This document shows positions 45,413-52,525 of a DNA stretch of 64,000 nt, one piece after another. A program made the translations under genes and the position numbers. Each line of letters starts with the position of its first letter. Position 1 is the stretch's first letter. The notes below the pieces were generated by a model. That model was not told the DNA's origin. It did not search any database and saw nothing but the letters and a program-made list of their open reading frames with translations. Origin of the DNA: Miltoncostaea marina (GTDB lineage Bacteria; Actinomycetota; Thermoleophilia; Miltoncostaeales; Miltoncostaeaceae); assembly GCF_018141525.1 (NCBI RefSeq), contig NZ_CP064655.1, forward strand, positions 1,302,001 to 1,366,000, written 5' to 3'.

Positions 45413-46375
45413 CTATCGGAGCGCGGCGTCCCGGCCTGAGGCCTCCGGACGGGCGGTCCCCCGAGGCGTTCCCGCTCGCCGCGCCACCCGAAACCGGCCG
45501 CGCACGGCCGCCTCGTCCAGGTCGCCCCAGGAGCGCACCGAGTGGGTGATCAGCGCGCCGCCGGCCACGAGGTCGTCCGGGTGGGCGGGCAGGCCGCGCC
45601 AGCGCAGGGCCATCGGCCCGCCGGGTCCGCCGAGGTCGCCGATCCGGAAGCCCGCCGCGACGGTCATCAGGCCGAACAGGTGGTCCTCGCTCAGCCCCGA
45701 GGAGGCCAGCTCGGACAGGTCCAGCCAGCCGCGGGCCTCGAGCGCCCGTACGGCCCGCGCGGGCTGGATGAACGCGCCGCCCAGGGCGTGCTCGCCGGGC
45801 GCGTAGCCGTTGGCCCGCGCAGCCGCGCGCAGGCGCCGCAGCGTCGCGCGCCTGCGCCGGTCAGCCAGGCCGAGCGGGCCCGCCTCGCGGGCGAGCAGCC
45901 GCGCCGCCGGCCCGAAGTCGCGCGGGCGGCCGTCGGGGCCGGTGCGGTGGCCGCCGAGCATCCCGAGCCCGGGATCGGCCGCGACGCGGGCCGCCGCGAC
46001 GTCTTCCAGGCCCGGCCCGAGCAGCAGCGCGTCGGTGTCCATCCGCAGCAGCAGGTCGAAGCGCAGGCGCGCGCACGCGTACCGATAGCCGGCCGCCAGC
46101 TTCACCCACAGCCCGCCCCGGTTGCCCGCTGCCCCCGCCGGCGCCGGGACGGCGTGCACCTCGCGCAGCGCGGCCGCAGCCGCCGCCGCGGGGCCCCCCG
46201 GGTCGCCGGTGTCGTCGACCAGCACGACCGCGTGCGAGGGGTCGGCGTAGGCCGCGATGCTGTCGAGCGTGTCGGCGACGTCCTCGCCGGGGCCGACGGG
46301 CATGACGACCACGAGCCGCACGCGCGACGGCGCCGCCTGCTGCTGAGCGGACGAGGGGCGCACGGGGTCATGCAA
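45413..46375 (-). CDS. Family 2-like glycosyltransferase
   Basis: A 320-residue protein beginning at a TTG (an in-frame GTG four codons later is possible). The opening RVRLVVVMPVGPGEDVADTLDSIAAYADPSHAVVLVDDTGD and the LLLRMDTDALLLGPG motif (DTD as metal site) point to a GT-A transferase. GEHALGGAFIQPARAV and GLSEDHLFGLMTVAAGF fit the acceptor side. It is the last gene before the tRNA-anchored island. Confidence 0.8.
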   Translation of the reverse strand: MHDPVRPSSAQQQAAPSRVRLVVVMPVGPGEDVADTLDSIAAYADPSHAVVLVDDTGDPGGPAAAAAAALREVHAVPAPAGAAGNRGGLWVKLAAGYRYACARLRFDLLLRMDTDALLLGPGLEDVAAARVAADPGLGMLGGHRTGPDGRPRDFGPAARLLAREAGPLGLADRRRRATLRRLRAAARANGYAPGEHALGGAFIQPARAVRALEARGWLDLSELASSGLSEDHLFGLMTVAAGFRIGDLGGPGGPMALRWRGLPAHPDDLVAGGALITHSVRSWGDLDEAAVRGRFRVARRAGTPRGTARPEASGRDAALR

Positions 46376-46441
46376 GCAAGCCCCGCCCGCCCGGTGAAGC
46401 GGACCCGGTCGCGCGGCCCGCCGCGGGCGAACGCGCCGCGC

Positions 46442-46469
46442 TTGCCTGTCGCCGCCGCTGGCCTATACT
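46442..46469 (+). promoter_or_regulatory. Promoter of tRNA-Ala
   Basis: TTGCCT, a 16-base spacer and TATACT form a good sigma-70-like promoter; the mature tRNA begins 12 bases after the -10 box. Confidence 0.7.
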
Positions 46470-46480
46470 CAGCCGGTCCC

Positions 46481-46553
46481 GGGGGATTAGCTCAGCTGGG
46501 AGAGCGCTACGCTGGCAGCGTAGAGGTCACCGGTTCGATCCCGGTATCCTCCA
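46481..46553 (+). tRNA. tRNA-Ala (GGC)
   Basis: Acceptor GGGGGAT pairs with ATCCTCC including the G3-U70 wobble that identifies alanine tRNA. The anticodon stem CTACG/CGTAG holds the loop CTGGCAG, anticodon GGC. GGTTCGATCCC is the T arm and A73 the discriminator; no CCA is encoded. Its 3' end is the integration site of the neighbouring island, whose integrase reads into it from the opposite strand. Confidence 0.97.
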
Positions 46554-47679
46554 CTGACGAGAAAGGCCCGCTCAGCGGGCCTTTCTCTTGCGGCGGCTCT
46601 TCCTGGAACACCACCAGGACACCACGGCGGAGCGCTTCCAGGCTCCCCGCGGGCTCGTCGAGCAGCACGTGCGAGTAGACGTCGAGGGTCACCGACGCCC
46701 GCCCGTGGCCGACGACGCGCTGGATCACCGTGATCGGCAGACCGGCCATGACGAGGCGGCTGATGAAGCGGTGGCGCAGGTCGTGCGGGGTGAGGTGGCG
46801 CAGCCCGGCCGCGGCGCAGGCGCGCCGCATCGCCTGGCGGATGGTCTGGGCAGTGAGGTCGGGGAAGAGGGGAGCCGCAGCATCCCGCGGGCCGGTCAGC
46901 GTCGCCCCCAGGCAGTCGGGCAGCGGCACCCACCGCCGGCCCGCCGTGCCGCCCTTCGTGCGGCCGCGGGCGACCCGCATCCGCCCGCGTGGCGGGTCGA
47001 GGTCGCCGTAGGTGAGGGAGAGCAACTCCCCGACCCGCAGGCCCGCGCCGTCGAGCGTCTGGACCGCCAGCCGGCACGCCGGCGCGATCGCTCCCTCGAT
47101 GGCCCGGACCTCCTCGAAGCTCGGCGGCTCGATCTCGCCCTCAGCCTGGCGCGGCAGGCGGACCTTCGGGCTGCGGGCCGGGTTGGGGACGACGTCGCCC
47201 CAGTCGAGCACCAGACGCAGCACGCTCAGGTACTTGCCGAGCGTCGCCGGCTGGATGTCTGACTGCTCGCCGATCCACGCCTGCACGTGGGCGGGCGTGA
47301 TCTCCTGTGGCGCCCGCTCGGCCAGCGAGCCGAAGCGATCGACCGCCTGGGCGTACACCTTCGCCGTGTTCTCGCTGGCGTCGATCCGCGACGCGAGGTA
47401 CGCCCGGGCGACCTCGCCGAGCGGCGGCGGGGCCGGCGGAGGCACGAGCTCACCGAGGTCCGGGATCCGCCGGGCGGCCAGCTCGCCGGCGATGAAGCGG
47501 GCCCGCTCTTCGGCCTGGCGACGGGTGCGGAAGCTGCCGCCGTGGCGCACGCGTGAGCCACGGCCGCCGAGCCGGTAGCGGACGACGTAGCGCACCTCGG
47601 CGCTCGCGCCGCGCTTGGCGCTCACCCAAGCGCCGTCGCCGCCCTTGCGTCGGGTGACGATGAAGACGGACGGGCTCAT
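46507..47679 (-). CDS. int: Tyrosine recombinase/integrase
   Basis: A 390-residue phage-type integrase. N-terminal arm-binding region (about 1-65), SAM-like core-binding domain (~85-165, PPLGEVARAYLASRI...), and catalytic domain with the active Arg in DGAGLRVGELLSL, HDLRHRF (H-x-x-R), VGHGRASV and the nucleophile Tyr in YSHVLL. Its last ~35 codons run through the terminator hairpin and into the tRNA-Ala gene on the opposite strand, as is usual for integrases beside their own att site. Its ATG overlaps the stop of the excisionase gene. Confidence 0.95.
   Translation of the reverse strand: MSPSVFIVTRRKGGDGAWVSAKRGASAEVRYVVRYRLGGRGSRVRHGGSFRTRRQAEERARFIAGELAARRIPDLGELVPPPAPPPLGEVARAYLASRIDASENTAKVYAQAVDRFGSLAERAPQEITPAHVQAWIGEQSDIQPATLGKYLSVLRLVLDWGDVVPNPARSPKVRLPRQAEGEIEPPSFEEVRAIEGAIAPACRLAVQTLDGAGLRVGELLSLTYGDLDPPRGRMRVARGRTKGGTAGRRWVPLPDCLGATLTGPRDAAAPLFPDLTAQTIRQAMRRACAAAGLRHLTPHDLRHRFISRLVMAGLPITVIQRVVGHGRASVTLDVYSHVLLDEPAGSLEALRRGVLVVFQEEPPQEKGPLSGPFSSVEDTGIEPVTSTLPA
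46537..46560. repeat. Attachment site copy at tRNA-Ala (attL)
   Basis: A 24-base stretch covering the last 17 bases of the tRNA and 7 bases beyond is repeated exactly 12,140 bases downstream at 58677. The integrase lies beside this copy. The matching pair defines the island ends. Confidence 0.92.
46562..46584. terminator. Perfect hairpin after tRNA-Ala
   Basis: AAAGGCCCGCT, one base, then AGCGGGCCTTT: a perfect inverted repeat followed by CTCTT. It probably ends tRNA-Ala transcription, and on the other strand it lies inside the integrase coding end. Confidence 0.8.
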
Positions 47680-47927
47680 ACCGGTCGCACTCTCTCACCG
47701 TCGCGGTAAGTGTGCTCCTCGAGCAGGCGCCGCACGTCTTCGCGTCGCACGAAGACCTTGCGGTGCCCGGGCAGGGTGACGACCGGCAGCCGGCGGAAGA
47801 TCGCCTCGACGGTCGCGTGGCCGACGCCGAGCTCCTCCCGGAGTCCCTTTTGGTCGATCAGCTTGGGTAGGCGCTCGGGCGCGCGGGGGGCACGGGCGGC
47901 GCTGAGGCGGGTGACGGGAACGGCCAT
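47676..47927 (-). CDS. Excisionase/AlpA-like helix-turn-helix protein
   Basis: An 83-residue DNA-binding protein. The core LPKLIDQKGLREELGVGHATVEAIFRRLPVVTLPGHRKVFVRREDVRRLLEEH matches the HTH_17 excisionase type, with a winged-helix MerR-like fold. Such proteins bend att DNA and steer the integrase toward excision. Its stop overlaps the integrase ATG (ATGA), so the two are co-translated. Confidence 0.87.
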   Translation of the reverse strand: MAVPVTRLSAARAPRAPERLPKLIDQKGLREELGVGHATVEAIFRRLPVVTLPGHRKVFVRREDVRRLLEEHTYRDGERVRPV

Positions 47928-48187
47928 GGCGGTCTCTCCGATGGTCGGCGCTGTCTCCCGTCACCAGGTAGATGCTCGCGGCACGCCGGTTTCGCCCCCG
48001 TCTCCCAAGAGATCCTCGAACCTCTCCACGGCCGGCAGCTCCGTAGCGAGCCAGAACGCCCGGCCGGTCTCTCAGTGGGCCGTCCGGGCTGCGCGCCGCA
48101 GACGCCGGCTGCCAGTCTGAGGTGGACGCCACGCGAACATCGGACGGACACCATTTTGGACCGACCACACACTTGCATCTGCCGATG

Positions 48188-48211
48188 CGGACACCGGTGT
48201 CCGGACGTCCG
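48188..48211. promoter_or_regulatory. Overlapping palindromes, possible operator
   Basis: CGGACACCGGTGTCCG is a perfect 16-base palindrome, and it overlaps a second perfect one, CGGACGTCCG. The block ends five bases before the GTG of the next gene (47 before the alternative ATG). Another CGGACACC-like half site (GACGGACACC) lies about 45 bases upstream. The arrangement suggests a repressor site for the defence genes. Confidence 0.5.
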
Positions 48212-48216
48212 CACAC

Positions 48217-49020
48217 GTGATTGTGGGAGTTCTGGACGGCGATCTCGACGAGCGCCCGATGGGAAGCGGCGCAGTGCTTGAGCCCGAGGAGACCGAGCCC
48301 GAGTTTCTTCCGAATCGGCAGGTGCTCGAGGCCGTCTCGTGGCGGGTGGCGTCGGAGCTGGTGCGACGGCATCCGCGCCGGCTGCGCGTCATCGAGACGC
48401 ACCCAGGCGGCGGCCAATACGACTGCTTGACGCTCATCGATCGCCGCGGCTGGCGTGGCGGCCATATCGATCTCAATCGCATCGGGACCGCTCACGTGCA
48501 CGTGCGCTTCGACGACCCGAACCGGGACGGCCATCACCGGTACCACGGCTTCTGGGGCGCCTACCTCAGCGAACACCCGCTCGAGGTGCTGCGTATGCTG
48601 GAGCGGCACGCGGGGCTTCCAGATGTCGGGCACTTGCCGACTTCAACACGGACATCGCTGTCGTTCCGCTTCGCCGCTTCCTGTATGGCGCCGGTCGCGC
48701 TCGGCCTTCGCCGCTGGGAGTGGCGAAACGGCTTCGATGACAACTCGGGATGGGAAAGCGGCGTGCGCGAGGATCTCTTCGCCGCGTTCCCGGCCCTCGC
48801 GGAGCGGCGCGCCGTTCGTTTGGACGGCGACCCGTTGTCTTCCGAGTACCGCTTCTGGTTCCTTCTGCGTGAGGGGGAGCCGCTGCTCGCGCTCGAATCG
48901 GTCGGGCTCGTCTGGGGCTCTGATCGCACCGCTGCTGTCGATCTCCGGGATGCGTACCGGCGGGCCGGCCGCCGCCTCGCTCCGCTGGTGAATGCGCTCG
49001 TCGGTCCCCACCTCGATTGA
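48217..49020 (+). CDS. Putative TY-Chap2-like peptide-binding chaperone
   Basis: A 267-residue protein (253 if the ATG at 48259 is used). Key segments are FLPNRQVLEAVSWRVASELVRRHP, RLRVIETHPGGGQYDCLTLI and LNRIGTAHVHVRF in the first half, and SSEYRFWFLLREGEPLLALE near the end. From memory these resemble the TY-Chap2 family of putative YbjN/CesT-like peptide chaperones; I hold that loosely. No nuclease or membrane motif is seen. It precedes the restriction-modification genes with a 410-base gap and has its own palindromic upstream region. Confidence 0.72.
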   Translation: MIVGVLDGDLDERPMGSGAVLEPEETEPEFLPNRQVLEAVSWRVASELVRRHPRRLRVIETHPGGGQYDCLTLIDRRGWRGGHIDLNRIGTAHVHVRFDDPNRDGHHRYHGFWGAYLSEHPLEVLRMLERHAGLPDVGHLPTSTRTSLSFRFAASCMAPVALGLRRWEWRNGFDDNSGWESGVREDLFAAFPALAERRAVRLDGDPLSSEYRFWFLLREGEPLLALESVGLVWGSDRTAAVDLRDAYRRAGRRLAPLVNALVGPHLD

Positions 49021-49430
49021 TGGCGCCGCCGCCGGACAGGGAGGACGGACGCTGTACCGACCCAAGGTGCCCAGGCTCTGCGGCGATGTTCTGCGCCACG
49101 GACCGTAAACCGTTGCTCGCTCCTCGCCGGGGGCTGCGCAACTCATCGCGTACTGCGCCGCCGACTGGATGAGTCGGCCGCCTCGCCAAGCGCCTCGGAA
49201 TGCGCCACGCCGCACTCGCGCGGCTCGAGGCCGCGGATCACGTGCCCACCGTGACGCCGTGCGCCGCGCGGCACTGCGGTCGCGCGCGATGACGACCGCC
49301 ACCTCGACCTTCGGTCAGGCACGCCGCGACGGTTGGGCCGGGAGTCGGCGACCAGGCAGGAGTTCCGTGTAGGCCGAGGTCGTCGATCAGCGGATGCGGT
49401 CGGCCAAGTCCCTCATTAGGGTCTGGGTCC
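49021..49430. other. Intergenic region before the restriction gene
   Basis: About 410 bases with no convincing gene. Close to its end, GGTCTGGGTCC occurs at 49420 and again at 49435, inside the first codons of the restriction gene, forming a 15-base-period repeat across the start codon. No clear promoter or strong Shine-Dalgarno was found. It may hold remnants of an older gene. Confidence 0.5.
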
Positions 49431-52400
49431 ATGAGGTCTGGGTCCGGCGAGTCCAGCACGATCGAGGCGTTCTTCGAGCGCCCGATCTTGAACTCGCCGT
49501 ATGCGCGCCCCCGGCTACATTGGGAGCTCGACGAGAACGGGCAGCCGACGCACAGGGTCGTCGAGCGCCGCCGCCCTGCGGAGTTCGTCACACCGATCCC
49601 CAAGCCGAGGAAGCGCAAGCGCGGGGCTGAGCAGCAGCTGGGGCTGCCTGAGGGCGACGGCGGTATCGCGAGCGAGGATCAGCGATACGACCCGACGTCG
49701 ATGATCAACGAGGTTCGCGACCTGGTTGAAGCATGGCGGGCACTTCCCAACCCCGGCGATTGGGGCGTCACGCCCGAGACGACTCGCCTCCTGCAGCACT
49801 GGCGTCATCACGAGTTCGCCGGCTTGCGGCCGTTCTTCTGCCAGGTCGAGGCGGTCGAGACGGTCATCTGGCTCACCGAGGTCGCGCCCAAGCGCGGCAA
49901 GCGCGAGAAGGGGGTGCTCGCACACCTGGCGAACGCGAGCGCTGAAGCCAACCCCGATCTTCTTCGAGTTGCGCTGAAGCTCGCCACTGGGGCGGGGAAG
50001 ACGACCGTCATGGCGATGCTGATCGCCTGGCAGACGGTCAACGCGGTGCGGCACCCGCAGAGCAAGCTCTTCACCCGCGGGTTCCTGGTCGTCGCCCCCG
50101 GCATCACGATCCGGGACCGCCTCCGGGTGCTGCTCCCCAACGATCCGGACAGCTACTACGCGAGTCGTGAGCTCGTGCCGCCCGACATGCTCGGAGACCT
50201 CGGCCGGGCCAAGATCGTCATCACGAACTTCCACGCCTTCAAGCGCCGGCAGCGGATCGAGCTCTCGGCCGGGGGACGGCGGCTCCTGCAGGGGCGAGGC
50301 GCTCCCATCGACACGCTGGAGACCGAAGGACAGATGCTCCAGCGGGTCATGCCGGACCTCATGGGGATGAAGGGCATCCTCGTCCTGAACGACGAGGCGC
50401 ACCACTGCTACCGCGAGAAGCCGGTCTCGGACGAGGGCAAGCTGACCGGCGACGAGCGCAAAGAGGCCGAGCGCAACAGGGAGGCGGCTCGGCTCTGGAT
50501 CTCAGGGCTCGAGGCCGTCCACCGCAAGCTGGGGGTCGCGCAGGTGGTCGATCTCTCGGCGACCCCCTTCTTCCTGGCTGGCTCCGGTTACGTCGAAGGC
50601 ACGCTGTTCCCGTGGACCATGAGCGACTTCTCGCTCATGGACGCGATCGAGTGCGGCATCGTGAAGCTGCCGCGCGTCCCAGTCGCCGACAACATCCCGG
50701 GCGACGAGATGCCGATGTTCCGTCGGCTCTGGGAGCACATCCGCGAGAAGATGCCGAAGAAGGGGCGCGGCAAGAGCGCCGATCTCGATCCGCTCAGCTT
50801 GCCGCCCCAGCTCCAGACCGCACTGGAGGCGCTCTACGGCCACTACGAGAAGACGCATGAGCTCTGGCGTCAGGCCGGCATCCGCGTGCCCCCGTGCTTC
50901 ATCGTGGTGTGCCAGAACACCGCGATCTCGAAGCTCGTCTACGACTACATCGCCGGGTTCAACCGGACCCACCAGGATGGCAGCACGACGTTCGAGCACG
51001 GCCGGCTGCCGCTCTTCCGCAACTTCAACGAGCACGGCGAGCCGCTCCCGCGTCCCAACACGCTGTTGATCGACAGCGAGCAGCTCGAGTCCGGCGACGC
51101 TCTCGACAGGGGCTTCCGAGCGATGGCGGCGGACGAGATCGAGCGCTTCCGTCGAGAGATCATCGAGCGGACCGGCGACCCGACGCGAGCCGAGGGAATC
51201 ACCGACCAGGACCTCCTGCGGGAGGTGATGAACACCGTCGGGCGTGCCGGCCAGCTCGGGGAGTCGATCCGATGCGTGGTGTCGGTCGCGATGCTTACCG
51301 AAGGTTGGGATGCCAACACCGTCACCCACGTGCTCGGCGTGCGGGCCTTCGGAACGCAGCTTCTCTGCGAGCAGGTCGTCGGACGGGCCCTCCGTCGTCA
51401 GTCCTATGAGCTGCGCGACGATGGGCTTCTCGACGTCGAGTACGCCGACATCCTCGGCATCCCGTTCGATTTCACCGCCAAGCCTGTCGTCGTACAGCCC
51501 CAGGCGCCACGCGAGACGGTGCAGGTGCGGGCGGTGCGCCCCGAGCGCGACGGTCTCGAGATCCGTTTCCCGCGCGTGGTCGGGTACCGCGTCGAGCCTC
51601 CCGAGGAAGTCCTCGACGCAGACTTCTCGGACGACTCGACCCTCGTGCTGACCCCCGAGTGGGTGGGCGCCACGAACACGCGCAACTCGGGGATCATCGG
51701 ACGTCAGGTGGACCTCACGCTGGTGCACACCGGTGACGTCCGCGTGTCCCAGGTCGTCTACGAGCTGACGTCGCACCTCCTGATGAGCAGGTGGCGCGAC
51801 GCCGACGGGCTGCCGCGTCTGGCGCTCTTCGGTCAGCTCAAGCGGATCGTTCGGAAATGGCTCGACCACCATCTCGTCTGCAAGGGCGGCACCTACCCGG
51901 CGCAGCTGATGTACAAGACGCTCGCGGACGAAGCCGCAAATCGCATCATGGCCGCCATCAACACGCGGTACGCTGGCGAGCGGCCCGTGCTGCCCGTCTT
52001 CGACGCCTACAACCCGGCCGGCTCGACGGCGCACGTCAACTTCACTACGACCAAGCGGGACCGGTGGGAGACCGACCCCCTCCGCTGCCACGTCAACTGG
52101 GTCGTCCTCGACAGCGACTGGGAGGCCGAGTTCTGCCGCGCCGTTGAAGCCCACGAGCGGGTGCGAGCCTACGTCAAAAACCAGAACCTCGGCCTCGAGG
52201 TGCCCTACCGGCACGGTTCCCACAAACGGACGTACATCCCTGACTTCATCGTCCTCATCGAGGACGGGCGCGGCGAGGACGACCTCCTTCACCTGGTCGT
52301 CGAGATCAAGGGCTACCGCGGCGAAGACGCGAAGGACAAGAAGCTCGCGATGGAGACCTACTGGCTGCCTGCGGTCAACCACGCCGGCGGCCATGGGCGC

Positions 52401-52523
52401 TGGGCGTTCGCGGAACTGGCCGACATCTACACGATAGAGGCCGACTTCGAGTCGGTTCTGCGTCAGAAGGTCAACGATCTTCTCGAGCAGGTTGCCCCCG
52501 TTGTGTCGAGTCAGGAATCGTAG
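49431..52523 (+). CDS. Type III restriction enzyme, Res subunit (BPTD_3080-like)
   Basis: A 1030-residue SF2 helicase-nuclease. Walker A is ATGAGKT (~185-191), the DEAH box is at 321-324 in LVLNDEAHHCY, motif III is LSATPFF, and motif VI is EQVVGRALRRQSY. The C-terminal PD-(D/E)xK nuclease reads YIPDFIVLIED...LHLVVEIKGYRG. The N-terminus (IEAFFERPILNSPYARPRLHWELDENGQP) is characteristic of the BPTD_3080 restriction family. It would track along DNA by ATP hydrolysis and cut sites left unmethylated by the next gene, which begins two bases later. Confidence 0.92.
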   Translation: MRSGSGESSTIEAFFERPILNSPYARPRLHWELDENGQPTHRVVERRRPAEFVTPIPKPRKRKRGAEQQLGLPEGDGGIASEDQRYDPTSMINEVRDLVEAWRALPNPGDWGVTPETTRLLQHWRHHEFAGLRPFFCQVEAVETVIWLTEVAPKRGKREKGVLAHLANASAEANPDLLRVALKLATGAGKTTVMAMLIAWQTVNAVRHPQSKLFTRGFLVVAPGITIRDRLRVLLPNDPDSYYASRELVPPDMLGDLGRAKIVITNFHAFKRRQRIELSAGGRRLLQGRGAPIDTLETEGQMLQRVMPDLMGMKGILVLNDEAHHCYREKPVSDEGKLTGDERKEAERNREAARLWISGLEAVHRKLGVAQVVDLSATPFFLAGSGYVEGTLFPWTMSDFSLMDAIECGIVKLPRVPVADNIPGDEMPMFRRLWEHIREKMPKKGRGKSADLDPLSLPPQLQTALEALYGHYEKTHELWRQAGIRVPPCFIVVCQNTAISKLVYDYIAGFNRTHQDGSTTFEHGRLPLFRNFNEHGEPLPRPNTLLIDSEQLESGDALDRGFRAMAADEIERFRREIIERTGDPTRAEGITDQDLLREVMNTVGRAGQLGESIRCVVSVAMLTEGWDANTVTHVLGVRAFGTQLLCEQVVGRALRRQSYELRDDGLLDVEYADILGIPFDFTAKPVVVQPQAPRETVQVRAVRPERDGLEIRFPRVVGYRVEPPEEVLDADFSDDSTLVLTPEWVGATNTRNSGIIGRQVDLTLVHTGDVRVSQVVYELTSHLLMSRWRDADGLPRLALFGQLKRIVRKWLDHHLVCKGGTYPAQLMYKTLADEAANRIMAAINTRYAGERPVLPVFDAYNPAGSTAHVNFTTTKRDRWETDPLRCHVNWVVLDSDWEAEFCRAVEAHERVRAYVKNQNLGLEVPYRHGSHKRTYIPDFIVLIEDGRGEDDLLHLVVEIKGYRGEDAKDKKLAMETYWLPAVNHAGGHGRWAFAELADIYTIEADFESVLRQKVNDLLEQVAPVVSSQES

Positions 52524-52525
52524 GA

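Noticed and set aside
46507-46610. Meaningful C-terminal extension of the integrase
   Set aside because: The last ~35 codons are simply the antisense of a terminator hairpin and the tRNA-Ala gene. They carry no integrase motif.
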